Assembly: GCA_964019415.1 (NCBI GenBank)
Contig: OZ025874.1
Location: 1,905,012 to 1,969,011 of the forward strand
Direction: 5' to 3'
Source of the DNA: Ianthella basta
Lineage: Eukaryota; Porifera; Demospongiae; Verongiida; Ianthellidae
DNA length: 64,000 nucleotides
Each line of letters opens with the position of its first letter. Positions within the stretch are counted from its first letter, which is position 1. Positions 1 through 15,000 of the stretch are shown here, one piece after another. The notes beneath the pieces are model-generated. The model was not told the DNA's origin and searched no databases. It saw nothing but the letters and a program-made list of their open reading frames with translations. A program made the translations under genes and the position numbers.

Positions 1-3000
1 ACTATGGGGACACTACGCATTAAATGGGTAGTGTACTAGGGGGACACTACGTATTAAATGGGTAGTGTACTAAGGGGACGCTACGCATTAAATGGATAGT
101 GTCCTAGGTGCAAACCACGTACTAAATGGGTAGTGTACTAGGGGGACACTGTATTAAATGGGTAGTGTACTAGGGGGACACTACGTATTAAATGGGTAGT
201 GTACTAGGGGGACGCTATGTATTAAATGGGTAGTGTACTAGGGGGACACTATGTATTAAATGGGTAGTGTACTAGGGGGACACTATGAATTAAATGGGTA
301 GTGTCCTAAGGGGACACTAAGTATTAAATGGGTAGTGTACTAGGGGACACTGCGTATTAAATGGATAGTGCACTAGGGGGACAGTACATATTAAATGGAT
401 AGTGTACTAGGGGGGACAGTACGTATTAAATGGGTAGTGTCCTAGGGGGACACTACGCATTAAATGTGTAGTGTACTAGGGGGACACAATGTATTAAATG
501 GGTAGTGTCCTAGGGGGACACTAAGTATTAAATGGGTAGTGTACTAGGGGGACACTACGTATTAAATGTGTAGTGTACTAGGGGGACACAATGTATTATA
601 TGGGGAGTGTCCTAGGGGGACACTATGTATTAAATAGGGAGTGTACTAGGGGGACACTACGTATTAAATGGGAAGTGTCCTAAGGGGACACTACGCATTA
701 AATGTGTAGTGTACTAGGGGGACACAATGTATTAAATGGGTAGTGTCCTAGGGGGACACTACGTATTAAATGTGTAGTGTACTAGGGGGACACTATGTAT
801 TAAATGGGTAGTGTCCTAGGGGGACACTACGCATCAAATGGGTAGTGTCCTAGGGGGACACTACGTATTAAATGGGTAGTGTCCTAGGGGGACACTACGC
901 ATTAAATGGGAAGTGTTCTAAGGGGACACAATGTATTAAATGGGTAGTGTCTTAGGGACACTATGTATTAAATGGGTAGCGTACTAGCGGGACACTACGT
1001 AGTAAATGGATAGTGCACTAGGGGGACACTACGTATTAAATGGGAAGTGTCCTAGGGACACTATGTATTAAATGGGTAGTGTACTAGGGGGACACTACGT
1101 ATTAAATGGGAAGTGTCCTAGGGGGACACTAAGTATTAAATGGGTAGTGTACTAGGGGGACACTACGTATTAAATGGGGAGTGTCCTAGGGGGACACTAC
1201 GTATTTAATGGATAGTGTACTAGGGGGACACTATGTATTAAATGGGTCGTGTCCTAGGGGGACACTACGCATCAAATGGGTAGTGTCCTAGGGGGACACT
1301 ACGTATTAAATGGGTAGTGTCCTAGGGGGACACTACGCATTAAATGGGAAGTGTTCTAAGGGGACACAATGTATTAAATGGGTAGTGTCTTAGGGACACT
1401 ATGTATTAAATGGGTAGCGTACTAGCGGGACACTACGTAGTAAATGGATAGTGCACTAGGGGGACACTATGTATTAAATGGGTCGTGTCCTAAGGGGACA
1501 CTACGCATCAAATGGGTAGTGTCCTAGGGGGACACTACGTATTAAATGGGTAGTGTCCTAGGGGGACACTACGCATTAAATGGGTAGTGTCCTAAGGGGA
1601 CGCTACGCATTAAATGGGTAGTGTACTAAGGGGATGCTACGCATTAAATGGGTAGCGTCCTAGGGGGAAACCACGTATTAAATGTGTAGTGTACTAGGAA
1701 GACACTATGTATTAAATGGGTAGTGTACTAGGGGGACTCTACGTATTAAATGGGTAGTGTACTAGGGGGACACTACGTATTAAATGGGTTGTGTACTAGG
1801 GGGACACTACGTATTAAATGGGTAGTGTCCTAGGGGGACGCTACGCATTAAATGGGTAGTGTCCCAGGGGGAAACCACGTATTAAATGGGTAGTGTACTA
1901 GGGGGACACTATGTATTAAATGGGGAGTATCCTAGGGGGACACAATGTATTAAATGTGTAGTGTCCTAAGGGGACACTACGTATTAAATGTGTTGTGTCC
2001 TAGGGGGACACAATGTATTAAATGGGTCGTGTCCTAGGGGGACACAATGTATTAAATGTGTAGTGTCCTAAGGGGACGCTACGCATTAAATGGGTAGTGT
2101 CCTAGGGGGAAACCACGTATTAAATGGGTAGTGTCCTAGGGGGACACTACGTATTAAATGGGGAGTGTCCTAGGGGGACACTATGTATTAAATGGGTAGT
2201 GTACTAGGGGGACACTACGTATTAAATTGGTAGTGTACTAGGGGGACACTACGTATTAAATGGGGAGTGCATTAGGGGGACACCACGTATTAAATGTGTA
2301 TTGTCCTAAGGGGACACTACGCATTAAATGTGTAGTGTACTAGGGGGACACAATGTATTGAATGGGTAGTGTCCTTGGGGGACACAATGTATTAAATGGG
2401 TAGTGTCCTAGGGACACTATGTATTAAATGGGTAGTGTACTAGGGGGACACTAAGTATTAAATGGGTAGTGTCCTAGGGGGACACTAAGTATTAAACGGG
2501 TAGTGTCCTAGGGGGACACTATGTATTAAATGGGTCGTGTCCTAGGGGGACACTACGCATCAAATGGGTTGTGTCCTAAGGGGACGCTACGGATTAAATG
2601 GGTAGTGTCCTAGGGGGACACTATGTATTAAATGGGTAGTGTCCTTGGGGGACACTATGTATTAAATGGGTAGTGTCTTAGGGACACTATGTATTAAATG
2701 GGTAGTGTCCTAGGGGGACACTACGTATTAAATGGGTAGTGTACTAAGGGGACACTACGCATTAAATGGGTAGTGTACTAGGGGGACGCTACGCATTAAA
2801 TGGGTAGCGTCCTAGGGGGTAACCACGTATTATATGTGTAGTGTCCTAAGGGGACACTACGTATTAAATGGGTAGTGTACTAGGGGGACACTATGAATTA
2901 AATGGGTAGTGTACTAGGGGGACACTACGTATTAAATGGGTAGTATACTAGGGGAACACCATGTATTAAATGTGTTGTGTCCTAAGGGGACACTACGCAT

Positions 3001-6000
3001 TAAATGCGTAGTGTACTAAGGGGACACAATGTATTAAATGGGGATTGTCCTAGAGACACTATGTATTAAATGGGTAGTGTACTAGGGGGACACTACGTAT
3101 TAAATGTGTAGTGTCCTAGGAAGACACTATGTATTAAATGGGTCGTGTCCCAGGGGGACACTACGCATCAAATGGGTAGTGTCCTAGGGAGACACTACGC
3201 ATCAAATGTGTAGTGTCCTAATGGGACACTATGTATTAAATGGGTAGTGTCCTAGGGGGACACTACGCATTAAATGTGTAGTGTACAAGGGGGACACAAT
3301 GTATTAAATGGGGAGTGTCCTAGAGAGGACACTATGTATTAAATGGGTAGTGTCTTAGGGACACTATGTATTAAATGGGTAGTGGACTAGGGGGACACTA
3401 CGTAGTAAATGGATAGTGCACTAGGGGGACACTATGTATTAAATGGGTCGTGTCCTAGGGGGACACTACGCATCAAATGGGTAGTGTCCTAGGGGGACAC
3501 TACGTATTAAATGGGTAGTGTCCTAAGGGGACACTACGCATTAAATGGGTAGTGTCCTAAGGGGACGCTACGCATTAAATGGGCAGTGTACTAAGGGGAT
3601 GCTACGCATTAAATGGGTAGCGTCCTAGGGGGAAACCACGTATTAAATGTGTAGTGTACTAGGGGGACATTATGTATTAAATGGGTAGTGTACTAGGGGG
3701 ACACTACGTATTAAATGGGTAGTGTACTAGGGGGACACTACGTATTAAATGGGTAGTGTACTAGGGGGACACTACGTATTAAATGGGTAGTTTCCTAGGG
3801 GGACGCTACGCATTAAATGGGTAGTGTCCCAGGGGGAAACCACGTATTAAATGGGTAGTGTACTAGGGGGACACTATGTATTAAATGGGGAGTGTCCTAG
3901 GGGGACACAATGTATTAAATGTGTAGTGTCCTAAGGGGACAATACGTATTAAATGTGTAGTGTCCTAGGGGGACACTACGTATTAAATGGAGAGTGTACT
4001 AGGGGGACACCACGTATTAAATGTGTAGTGTCCTAAGGGGACACTACGCATTAAATGGGTAGTGTACTAGGGGGACACAATGTATTAAATGGGTAGTGTC
4101 CTAGGGGGACACTATGTATTAAATGGGTAGTGTCCTAGGGACACTATGTATTAAATGGGTAGTGTACTAGGGGGACACTAAGTATTAAATAGGTAGTGTC
4201 CTAGGGGGACACTAAGTATTAAACGGGTAGTGTCCTAGGGGGACACTATGTATTAAATGGGTCGTGTCCTAGGGGGACACTACGCATCAAATGGGTAGTA
4301 TCCTAGGGGGACACTACATATTAAATGGGTAGTGTCCTAGGGGGACACTACGCATTAAATGGGTAGTGTACTAAGGGGACACTACGCATTAAATGGGTAG
4401 TGTACTAGGGGGACGCTACTCATTTAATGGGTAGCGTCCTAGGGGGAAACCACGTATTAAATGTGTAGTGTCCTAAGGGGACACTACGTATTAAATGGGG
4501 AGTGTCCTAGGGGGACACTATGTATTAAATGGGTAGTGTTCTAGGGGGACACTACGTATTAAATGGGTAGTGTACTAGGGGGACACTACGTATTAAATGG
4601 GTAGTATACTAGGGGAACACCATGTATTAAATGTGTAGTGTCCTAAGGGGACACTACGAATTAAATGTGTAGTGTCCTAGGGGGACACTATGTATTAAAT
4701 GGGTAGTGTCCTAGGGACACTATGTATTAAATGGGTAGTGTACTAGGGGGACACTAAGTATTAAATGTGTAGTGTCCTAGGGGGACACTATGTATTAAAT
4801 GGGTAGTGTACTAGGGCGACGCTATGCATTAAATGGGTAGTGTCCTAGGGGGAAACCACGTATTAAATGGGTAGTGTACTAGGGGGACACTACGTATTAA
4901 ATGGGTAGTGTACTAAGGGGACGCTACGCATTAAATGGATAGTGTCTTAGGGGCAAACAACGTATTAAATGGGTAGTGTACTTGGAGGACACTATGTATT
5001 AAATGGGTAGTGTACTAGGGGGACACTACGTATTAAATGGGTAGTGTACTAGGGAAACACTATTTATTAAATGGGTAGTGTACTAGTGGGACACTATGTA
5101 TTAAATGGGTAGTGTACTAGGGGGACACTACGTATTAAATGGGTAGTGTCCTAAGGGGACACTAAGTATTAAATGGGTAGTGTACTAGGGGACACTACGT
5201 ATTAAATGGATAGTGCACTAGGGGGACACTACATATTAAATGGATAGTGTACTAGGGGGGACAATACGTATTAAATGTGTAGTGTCCTAAGGGGACACTA
5301 CGCATTAAATGTGTAGTGTACTAGGGGAACACAATGTATTAAATGGGGAGTGTCCTAGGGGGACACTAAGTATTAAATAGGTAGTGTACTAGGGGGACAC
5401 TATGTATTAAATGTGTAGTGTACTAGGGGGACACAATGTATTAAATGGGGAGTGTCCTAGGGGGACACTATGTATTAAATGGAGAGTGTACTAGGGGGAC
5501 AATACATATTAAATGGGAAGTGTCCTAAGGGGACACTACGCATTAAATGTGTAGTGTACTAGGGGGACACAACGTATTAAATGGGTAGTGTCCTAGGGGG
5601 ACACTATGTATTAAATGTGTAGTGTACTAGGGGGACACAATGTATTAAATGGGTAGTGTCCTAGGGGGACACTATGTATTAAATGGGGAGTGTCCTAGGG
5701 GGACACTATGTATTAAAAGGGGAGTGTCCTAGGGGAACACAAGTAATAAATGTGTAGTGTCCTAAGGGGACACTACGCATTAAATGTGTAGTGTACTAGG
5801 GGGACACAATGTATTAAATGTGGAGTGTCTTATGGGGACACTATGTATTAAATGGGTAGTGTCCTAGGGACACTATGTATTAAATGGGTAGTGTACTAGG
5901 GGGACACTACGTATTAAATGGGTAGTGTCCTAGGGGGACACTAAGTATTAAATGGGTAGTGTCCTAGGGGGACACTACGTATTAAATGGGTAGTGTCCTA

Positions 6001-9000
6001 GGGGGACACTACGTATTAAATGGGTAGTGTCCTAGGGGGACACTACGTATTAAATGGATAGTGTTCTAGGTGGACACTATGTATTAAATGGGTCGTGTCC
6101 TAGGGGGACACTACGCATCAAATGGGTAGTGTCCTAGGGGGACACTACGTATTAAATGGGTAGTGTCCTAGGGGGACACTACGCTTTAAATGGGTAGTGT
6201 CCTAAGGGGACACTACGCATTAAATGGGTAGTGTCCTAAGGGGACGCTACGCATTAAATGGGTAGTGTCCTAGGGGGAAACCACGTTTTAAATGTGTAGT
6301 GTCCTAGGGGGACACTACGTATTAAATGGGTAGTGTCCTAAGGGGACACTACGCATTAAATGTGAAGTGTCCTAAGGGGACACTACGCATTAAATGGGTA
6401 GTGTCCTAAGGGGACGCTACGCATTAAATGGGTAGTGTCCTAAGGGGAAACCACGTTTTAAATGTGTAGTGTCCTAAGGGGACACTATGTATTAAATGGG
6501 TAGTGTACTAGGGGACACTACGTATTAAATGGATAGTGCACTAGGGGGACACTAAATATTAAATGGATAGTGTACTAGGGGGGACAATACGTATTAAATG
6601 GGTAGTGTCCTAAGGGGACACTACGCATTAAATGTGTAGTGTACTAGGGGGACACAATGTATTAAATGGGGAGTGTCCTAGGGGGACACTAAGTATTAAA
6701 TAGGTAGTGTACTAGGGGGACACTATGTATTAAATGTGTAGTGTACTAGGGGATACAATGTATTAAATGGGGAGTCTCCTAGGGGGACACTATGTATTAA
6801 ATGGAGAGTGTACTAGGGGGACAATACGTATTAAATGGGAAGTGTCCTAAGGGGACACTACGCATTAAATGTGTAGTGTACTAGGGGACACAATGTATTA
6901 AATGGGTAGTGTCCTAGGGGGACACTATGTATTAAATGTGTAGTGTACTAGGGGGACACAATGTATTAAATGGGTAGTGTCCTAGGGGGACACAATGTAT
7001 TAAATGGGGAGTGTCCTAGGGGGACACTATGTATTAAATGGGGAGTGTCCTAGGGGAACACCAAGTATTAAATGTGTAGTGTCCTAAGGGGACACTACGC
7101 ATTAAATGGATAGTGTCTTAGGGGCAAACAACGTATTAAATGGGTAGTGTACTTGGGGGACACTATGTATTAAATGGGTAGTGTACTAGGGGGACACTAC
7201 GTATTAAATGGGTAGTGTACTAGGGAAACACTATTTATTAAATGGGTAGTGTACTAGTGGGACACTATGTATTAAATGGGTAGTGTACTAGGGGGACACT
7301 ACGTATTAAATGGGTAGTGTCCTAAGGGGACACTAAGTATTAAATGGGTAGTGTACTAGGGGACACTACGTATTAAATGGATAGTGAACTAGGGGGACAC
7401 TACATATTAAATGGATAGTGTACTAGGGGGGACAATACGTATTAAATGTGTAGTGTCCTAAGGGGACACTACGCATTAAATGTGTAGTGTACTAGGGGAA
7501 CACAATGTATTAAATGGGGAGTGTCCTAGGGGGACACTAAGTATTAAATAGGTAGTGTACTAGGGGGACACTATGTATTAAATGTGTAGTGTACTAGGGG
7601 GACACAATGTATTAAATGGGGAGTGTCCTAGGGGGACACTATGTATTAAATGGAGAGTGTACTAGGGGGACAATACATATTAAATGGGAAGTGTCCTAAG
7701 GGGACACTACGCATTAAATGTGTAGTGTACTAGGGGGACACAACGTATTAAATGGGTAGTGTCCTAGGGGGACACTATGTATTAAATGTGTAGTGTACTA
7801 GGGGGACACAATGTATTAAATGGGTAGTGTCCTAGGGGGACACTATGTATTAAATGGGGAGTGTCCTAGGGGGACACTATGCATTAAAAGGGGAGTGTCC
7901 TAGGGGAACACCAAGTAATAAATGTGTAGTGTCCTAAGGGGACACTACGCATTAAATGTGTAGTGTACTAGGGGGACACAATGTATTAAATGTGGAGTGT
8001 CTTATGGGGACACTATGTATTAAATGGGTAGTGTCCTAGGGACACTATGTATTAAATGGGTAGTGTACTAGGGGGACACTACGTATTAAATGGGTAGTGT
8101 CCTAGGGGGACACTAAGTATTAAATGGGTAGAGTCCTAGGGGGACACTACGTATTAAATGGGTAGTGTCCTAGGGGGACACTACGTATTAAATGGGTAGT
8201 GTCCTAGGGGGACACTACGTATTAAATGGATAGTGTTCTAGGTGGACACTATGTATTAAATGGGTCGTGTCCTAGGGGGACACTACGCATCAAATGGGTA
8301 GTGTCCTAGGGGGACACTACGTATTAAATAAGTAGTGTCCTAGGGGGACACTACGCATTAAATGGGTAGTGTCCTAAGGGGACACTACGCATTAAATGGG
8401 TAGTGTCCTAAGGGGACGCTACGCATTAAATGGGTAGTGTCCTAGGGGGAAACCACGTTTTAAATGTGTAGTGTCCTAGGGGGACACTACGTATTAAATG
8501 GGTAGTGTCCTAGGGGAACACTACGCATTAAATGTGAAGTGTCCTAAGGGGACACTACGCATTAAATGGGTAGTGTCCTAAGGGGACGCTACGCATTAAA
8601 TGGGCAGTGTCCTAAGGGGAAACCACGTTTTAAATGTGTAGTGTCCTAAGGGGACACTATGTATTAAATGGGTAGTGTACTAGGGGACACTACGTATTAA
8701 ATGGATAGTGCACTAGGGTGACACTACATATTAAATGGATAGTGTACTAGGGGGGACAATACGTATTAAATGGGTAGTGTCCTAAGGGGACACTACGCAT
8801 TAAATGTGTAGTGTACTAGGGGGACACAATGTATTAAATGGGTAGTGTCCTAGGGGGACACTAAGTATTAAATAGGTAGTGTACTAGGGGGACACTATGT
8901 ATTAAATGTGTAGTGTACTAGGGGGATACAATGTATTAAATGGGGAGTGTCCTAGGGGGACACTATGTATTAAATGGAGAGTGTACTAGGGGGACAATAC

Positions 9001-12000
9001 GTATTAAATGGGAAGTGTCCTAAGGGGACACTACGCATTAAATGTGTAGTGTACTAGGGGACACAATGTATTAAATGGGTAGTGTCCTAGGGGGACACTA
9101 TGTATTAAATGTGTAGTGTACTAGGGGGACACAATGTATTAAATGGGTAGTGTCCTAGGGGGACACTATGTATTAAATGGGGAGTGTCCTAGGGGGACAC
9201 TATGCATTAAAAGGGGAGTGTCCTAGGGGAACACCAAGTAATAAATGTGTAGTGTCCTAAGGGGACACTACGCATTAAATGTGTAGTGTACTAGGGGGAC
9301 ACAATGTATTAAATGTGGAGTGTCTTATGGGGACACTATGTATTAAATGGGTAGTGTCCTAGGGACACTATGTATTAAATGGGTAGTGTACTAGGGGGAC
9401 ACTACGTATTAAATGGGTAGTGTCCTAGGGGGACACTAAGTATTAAATGGGTAGAGTCCTAGGGGGACACTACGTATTAAATGGGTAGTGTCCTAGGGGG
9501 ACACTACGTATTAAATGGGTAGTGTCCTAGGGGGACACTACGTATTAAATGGATAGTGTTCTAGGTGGACACTATGTATTAAATGGGTCGTGTCCTAGGG
9601 GGACACTACGCATCAAATGGGTAGTGTCCTAGGGGGACACTACGTATTAAATAAGTAGTGTCCTAGGGGGACACTACGCATTAAATGGGTAGTGTCCTAA
9701 GGGGACACTACGCATTAAATGGGTAGTGTCCTAAGGGGACGCTACGCATTAAATGGGTAGTGTCCTAGGGGGAAACCACGTTTTAAATGTGTAGTGTCCT
9801 AGGGGGACACTACGTATTAAATGGGTAGTGTCCTAGGGGAACACTACGCATTAAATGTGAAGTGTCCTAAGGGGACACTACGCATTAAATGGGTAGTGTC
9901 CTAAGGGGACGCTACGCATTAAATGGGCAGTGTCCTAAGGGGAAACCACGTTTTAAATGTGTAGTGTCCTAAGGGGACACTATGTATTAAATGGGTAGTG
10001 TACTAGGGGACACTACGTATTAAATGGATAGTGCACTAGGGTGACACTACATATTAAATGGATAGTGTACTAGGGGGGACAATACGTATTAAATGGGTAG
10101 TGTCCTAAGGGGACACTACGCATTAAATGTGTAGTGTACTAGGGGGACACAATGTATTAAATGGGTAGTGTCCTAGGGGGACACTAAGTATTAAATAGGT
10201 AGTGTACTAGGGGGACACTATGTATTAAATGTGTAGTGTACTAGGGGGATACAATGTATTAAATGGGGAGTGTCCTAGGGGGACACTATGTATTAAATGG
10301 AGAGTGTACTAGGGGGACAATACGTATTAAATGGGAAGTGTCCTAAGGGGACACTATGTATTAAATGTGTAGTGTACTAGGGGGACACAATGTATTAAAT
10401 GGGTAGTGTCCTAGGGGGACACAATGTATTAAATGGGGAGTGTCCTAGGGGGACACTATGTATTAAATGGGGAGTGTCCTAGGGGAACACCAAGTATTAA
10501 ATGTGTAGTGTCCTAAGGGGACACTACGCATTAAATGTGTAGTGTACTAGGGGGACACAATGTATTAAATGGGGAGTGTCCTAGGGGGACACTATGTATT
10601 AAATGGGTAGTGTCCTAGGGACACTATGTATTAAATGGGTAGTGTACTAGGGGGACACTATGTATTAAATGGGTAGTGTCCTAGGGGGACACTACGTATT
10701 AAATGGGTAGTGTCCTAGGGGGACACTAAGTATTAAATGGGTAGTGTCCTAGGGGGACACTACGTATTAAATGGATAGTGTACTAGGTGGACACTATGTA
10801 TTAAATGGGTCGTGTCCTAGGGGGACACTACGCATCAAATGGGTAGTGTCCTAGGGGGACACTACGTATTAAATGGGTAGTGTCCTAGGGGGACACTACG
10901 CATTAAATGGGTAGTGTCCTAAGGGGACACTACGCATTGAATGGGTAGTGTCCTAAGGGGACGCTACGCATTAAATGGGTAGTGTCCTAGGGGGAAACCA
11001 CGTTTTAAATGTGTAGTTTCCTAGGGGGACACTACGTATTAAATGGGTAGTGTCCTAGAGGGACACTACGCATTAAATGTGTAGTGTCCTAAGGGAACAC
11101 TACGCATTAAATGGGTAATGTCCTAAGGGGATGCTACGCATTAAATGGGTAGTGTCCTAGGGGGAAACCACGTTTTAAATGTGTAGTGTCCTAAGGGGAC
11201 ACTATGTATTAAATGGGTAGTGTCCTAGGGGGACACTACGCATTAAATGTGTAGTGTACTAGGGGGACACAATGTTTTAAATGGGGAGTGTCCTAGGGGG
11301 ACACTATGTATTAAATAGGTAGTGTCTTAGGGACACTATGTATTAAATGGGTAGTGTACATGTACTAGGGAGACACTACGTAGTAAATGGATAGTGCACT
11401 AGGGGGACACTATGTATTAAATGGGTTGTGTCCTAGGGGGACACTACGCATCAAATGGGTAGTGTCCTAGGGGGACACTACGTATTAAATGGGTAGTGTC
11501 CTAGGGGGACACTACGCATTCAATGGGTAGTGTCCTAAGGGGACGCTACGCATTAAATGGGTAGTGTACTAGGGGGATGCTACGCATTAAATGGGTAGCG
11601 TCCTAGGGGGAAACCACGTATTAAATGTGTAGTGTACTAGGGGGACACTATGTATTAAATGGGTAGTGTACTAGGGGGACACTACGTATTAAATGGGTAG
11701 TGTACTAGGGGGACACTACGTATTAAATGGGTAGTGTACTATGGGGACACTACGCATTAAATGGGTAGCGTACTAGGGGGACACTACGTATTAAATGGGG
11801 AGTGTCCTAGGGGGACACTATGTATTAAATGGGTAGTGTACTAGGGGGACACTACGTATTAAATTGGTAGTTTACTAAGGGGACACTACGTATTAAATGG
11901 GGAGTGTACTAGGGGGACACCACGTATTTAATGTGTAGTGTCCTAAGGGGACACTACGCGTTAAATGTGTAGTGTACTAGGGGGACACAATGTATTAAAT

Positions 12001-15000
12001 GGGGAGTGTCCTAGGGGGACACTATAAATTAAATGGGTAGTGTCCTAGGGGGACACTAAGTATTAAATGGGTAGTGTCCTAGGGGGACACTACGTATTAA
12101 ATGGGGAGTGTCCTAGGGGGACACTACGTATTAAATGGATAGTGTACTAGGTGGACACTATGTATTAAATGGGTCGTGTCCTAGGGGGACACTACGCATC
12201 AAATGGGTAGTGTCCTAGGGGGACACTACGTATTAAATGGGTAGTGTCCTAGGGAGACACTACGCATTAAATGGGTAGTGTCCTAAGGGGACACTACGCG
12301 TTAAATGTGTAGTGTACTAGGGGGACACAATGTATTAAATGGGGAGTGTCCTAGGGGGACACTATAAATTAAATGGGTAGTGTCCTAGGGGGACACTAAG
12401 TATTAAATGGGTAGTGTCCTAGGGGGACACTACGTATTAAATGGGTAGTGTCCTAGGGGGACACTACGTATTAAATAGATAGTGTACTAGGTGGACACTA
12501 TGTATTAAATGGGTCGTGTCCTAGGGGGACACTACGCATCAAATGGGTAGTGTCCTAGGGGGACACTACGTATTAAATGGGTAGTGTCCTAGGGAGACAC
12601 TACGCATTAAATGGGTAGTGTCCTAAGGGGACACTACGCATTAAATCGGTAGTGTCTTAAGGGGACGCTACGCATTAAATGGGTAGTGTCCTAGGGGGAA
12701 ACCACGTTTTAAATGTGTCGTGTCCTAGGGGGACACTACGTATTAAATGGGTAGTGTCCTAGGGGGACACTACGCATTAAATGTGTAGTGTCCTAAGGGG
12801 ACACTACGCATTAAATCGGTAGTGTCTTAAGGGGACGCTACGCATTAAATGGGTAGTGTCCTAGGGGGAAACCACGTTTTAAATGTGTCATGACCTAGGG
12901 GGACACTACGTATTAAATGGGTAGTGTCCTAGGGGGACACTACGCATTAAATGTGTAGTGTCCTAAGGGGACACTACGCATTAAATGGGTAATGTCCTAA
13001 GGGGACGCTACGCATTAAATGGGTAGTGTCCTAGGGGGAAACCACGTTTTAAATGTGTAGTGTCCTAAGGGGACACTATGTATTAAATGGGTAGTGTCCT
13101 AGGGGGACACTACGCATTAAATGTGTAGTGTACTAGGGGGACACAATGTGTTAAATGGGGAGTGTCCTAGGGGGACACTATGTATTAAATGGGTAGTGTC
13201 TTAGGGACACTATGTATTAAATGGGTAGTGTACATGTACTAGGGGGACACTACGTAGTAAATGGATAGTGCACTAGGGGGACACTATGTATTAAATGGGT
13301 TGTGTCCTAGGGGGACACTACGCATCAAATGGGTAGTGTCCTAGGGGGACACTACGTATTAAATGGGTAGTGTCCTAGGGGGACACTACGCATTAAATGG
13401 GTAGTGTCCTAAGGGGACGCTACGCATTAAATGGGTAGTGTCCTAAGGGGATGCTACGCATTAAATGGGTAGCGTCCTAGGGGGAAACCACGCATTCAAT
13501 GGGTAGTGTCCTAAGGGGACGCTACGCATTAAATGGGTAGTGTACTAGGGGGATGCTACGCATTAAATGGGTAGCGTCCTAGGGGGAAACCACGTATTAA
13601 ATGTGTAGTGTACTAGGGGGACACTATGTATTATATGGGTAGTGTACTAGGGGGACACTACGTATTAAATGGGTAGTGTACTAGGGGGACACTACGTATT
13701 AAATGGGTAGTGTACTATGGGGACACTACGCATTAAATGGGTAGCGTACTAGGGGGACACTACGTATTAAATGGGGAGTGTCCTAGGGGGACACTATGTA
13801 TTAAATGGGTAGTGTACTAGGGGGACACTACGTATTAAATTGGTAGTTTACTAAGGGGACACTACGTATTAAATGGGGAGTGTACTAGGGGGACACCACG
13901 TATTTAATGTGTAGTGTCCTAAGGGGACACTACGCGTTAAATGTGTAGTGTACTAGGGGGACACAATGTATTAAATGGGGAGTGTCCTAGGGGGACACTA
14001 TGTATTAAATGGGTAGTGTCCTAGGGGGACACTAAGTATTAAATGGGTAGTGTCCTAGGGGGACACTATGTATTAAATGGGTAGTGTACTAGGGGGACAC
14101 TACGTATTAAATGGATAGTGTACTAGGTGGACACTATGTATTAAATGGGTCGTGTCCTAGGGGGACACTACGCATCAAATGGGTAGTGTCCTAGGGGGAC
14201 ACTACGTATTAAATGGGTAGTGTCCTAGGGAGACACTACGCATTAAATGGGTAGTGTCCTAAGGGGACACTACGCATTAAATCGGTAGTGTCTTAAGGGG
14301 ACGCTACGCATTAAATGGGTAGTGTCCTAGGGGGAAACCACGTTTTAAATGTGTCGTGTCCTAGGGGGACACTACGTATTAAATGGGTAGTGTCCTAGGG
14401 GGACACTACGCATTAAATGTGTAGTGTCCTAAGGGGACACTACGCATTAAATGGGTAATGTCCTAAGGGGACGCTACGCATTAAATGGGTTGTGTCCTAG
14501 GGGGAAACCACGTTTTAAATGTGTAGTGTCCTAAGGGGACACTATGTATTAAATGGGTAGTGTCCTAGGGGGACACTACGCATTAAATGTGTAGTGTACT
14601 AGGGGGACACAATGTTTTAAATGGGGAGTGTCCTAGGGGGACACTATGTATTAAATGGGTAGTGTCTTAGGGACACTATGTATTAAATGGGTAGTGTACA
14701 TGTACTAGGGGGACACTACGTAGTAAATGGATAGTGCACTAGGGGGACACTATGTATTAAATGGGTTGTGTCCTAGGGGGACACTACGCATCAAATGGGT
14801 AGTGTCCTAGGGGGACACTACATATTAAATGGGTAGTGTCCTAGGGGGACACTACGCATTAAATGGGTAGTGTCCTAAGGGGACGCTACGCATTAAATGG
14901 GTAGTGTCCTAAGGGGATGCTACGCATTAAATGGGTAGCGTCCTAGGGGGAAACCACGTCTTAAATGTGTAGTGTACTAGGGGGACACTATGTATTAAAT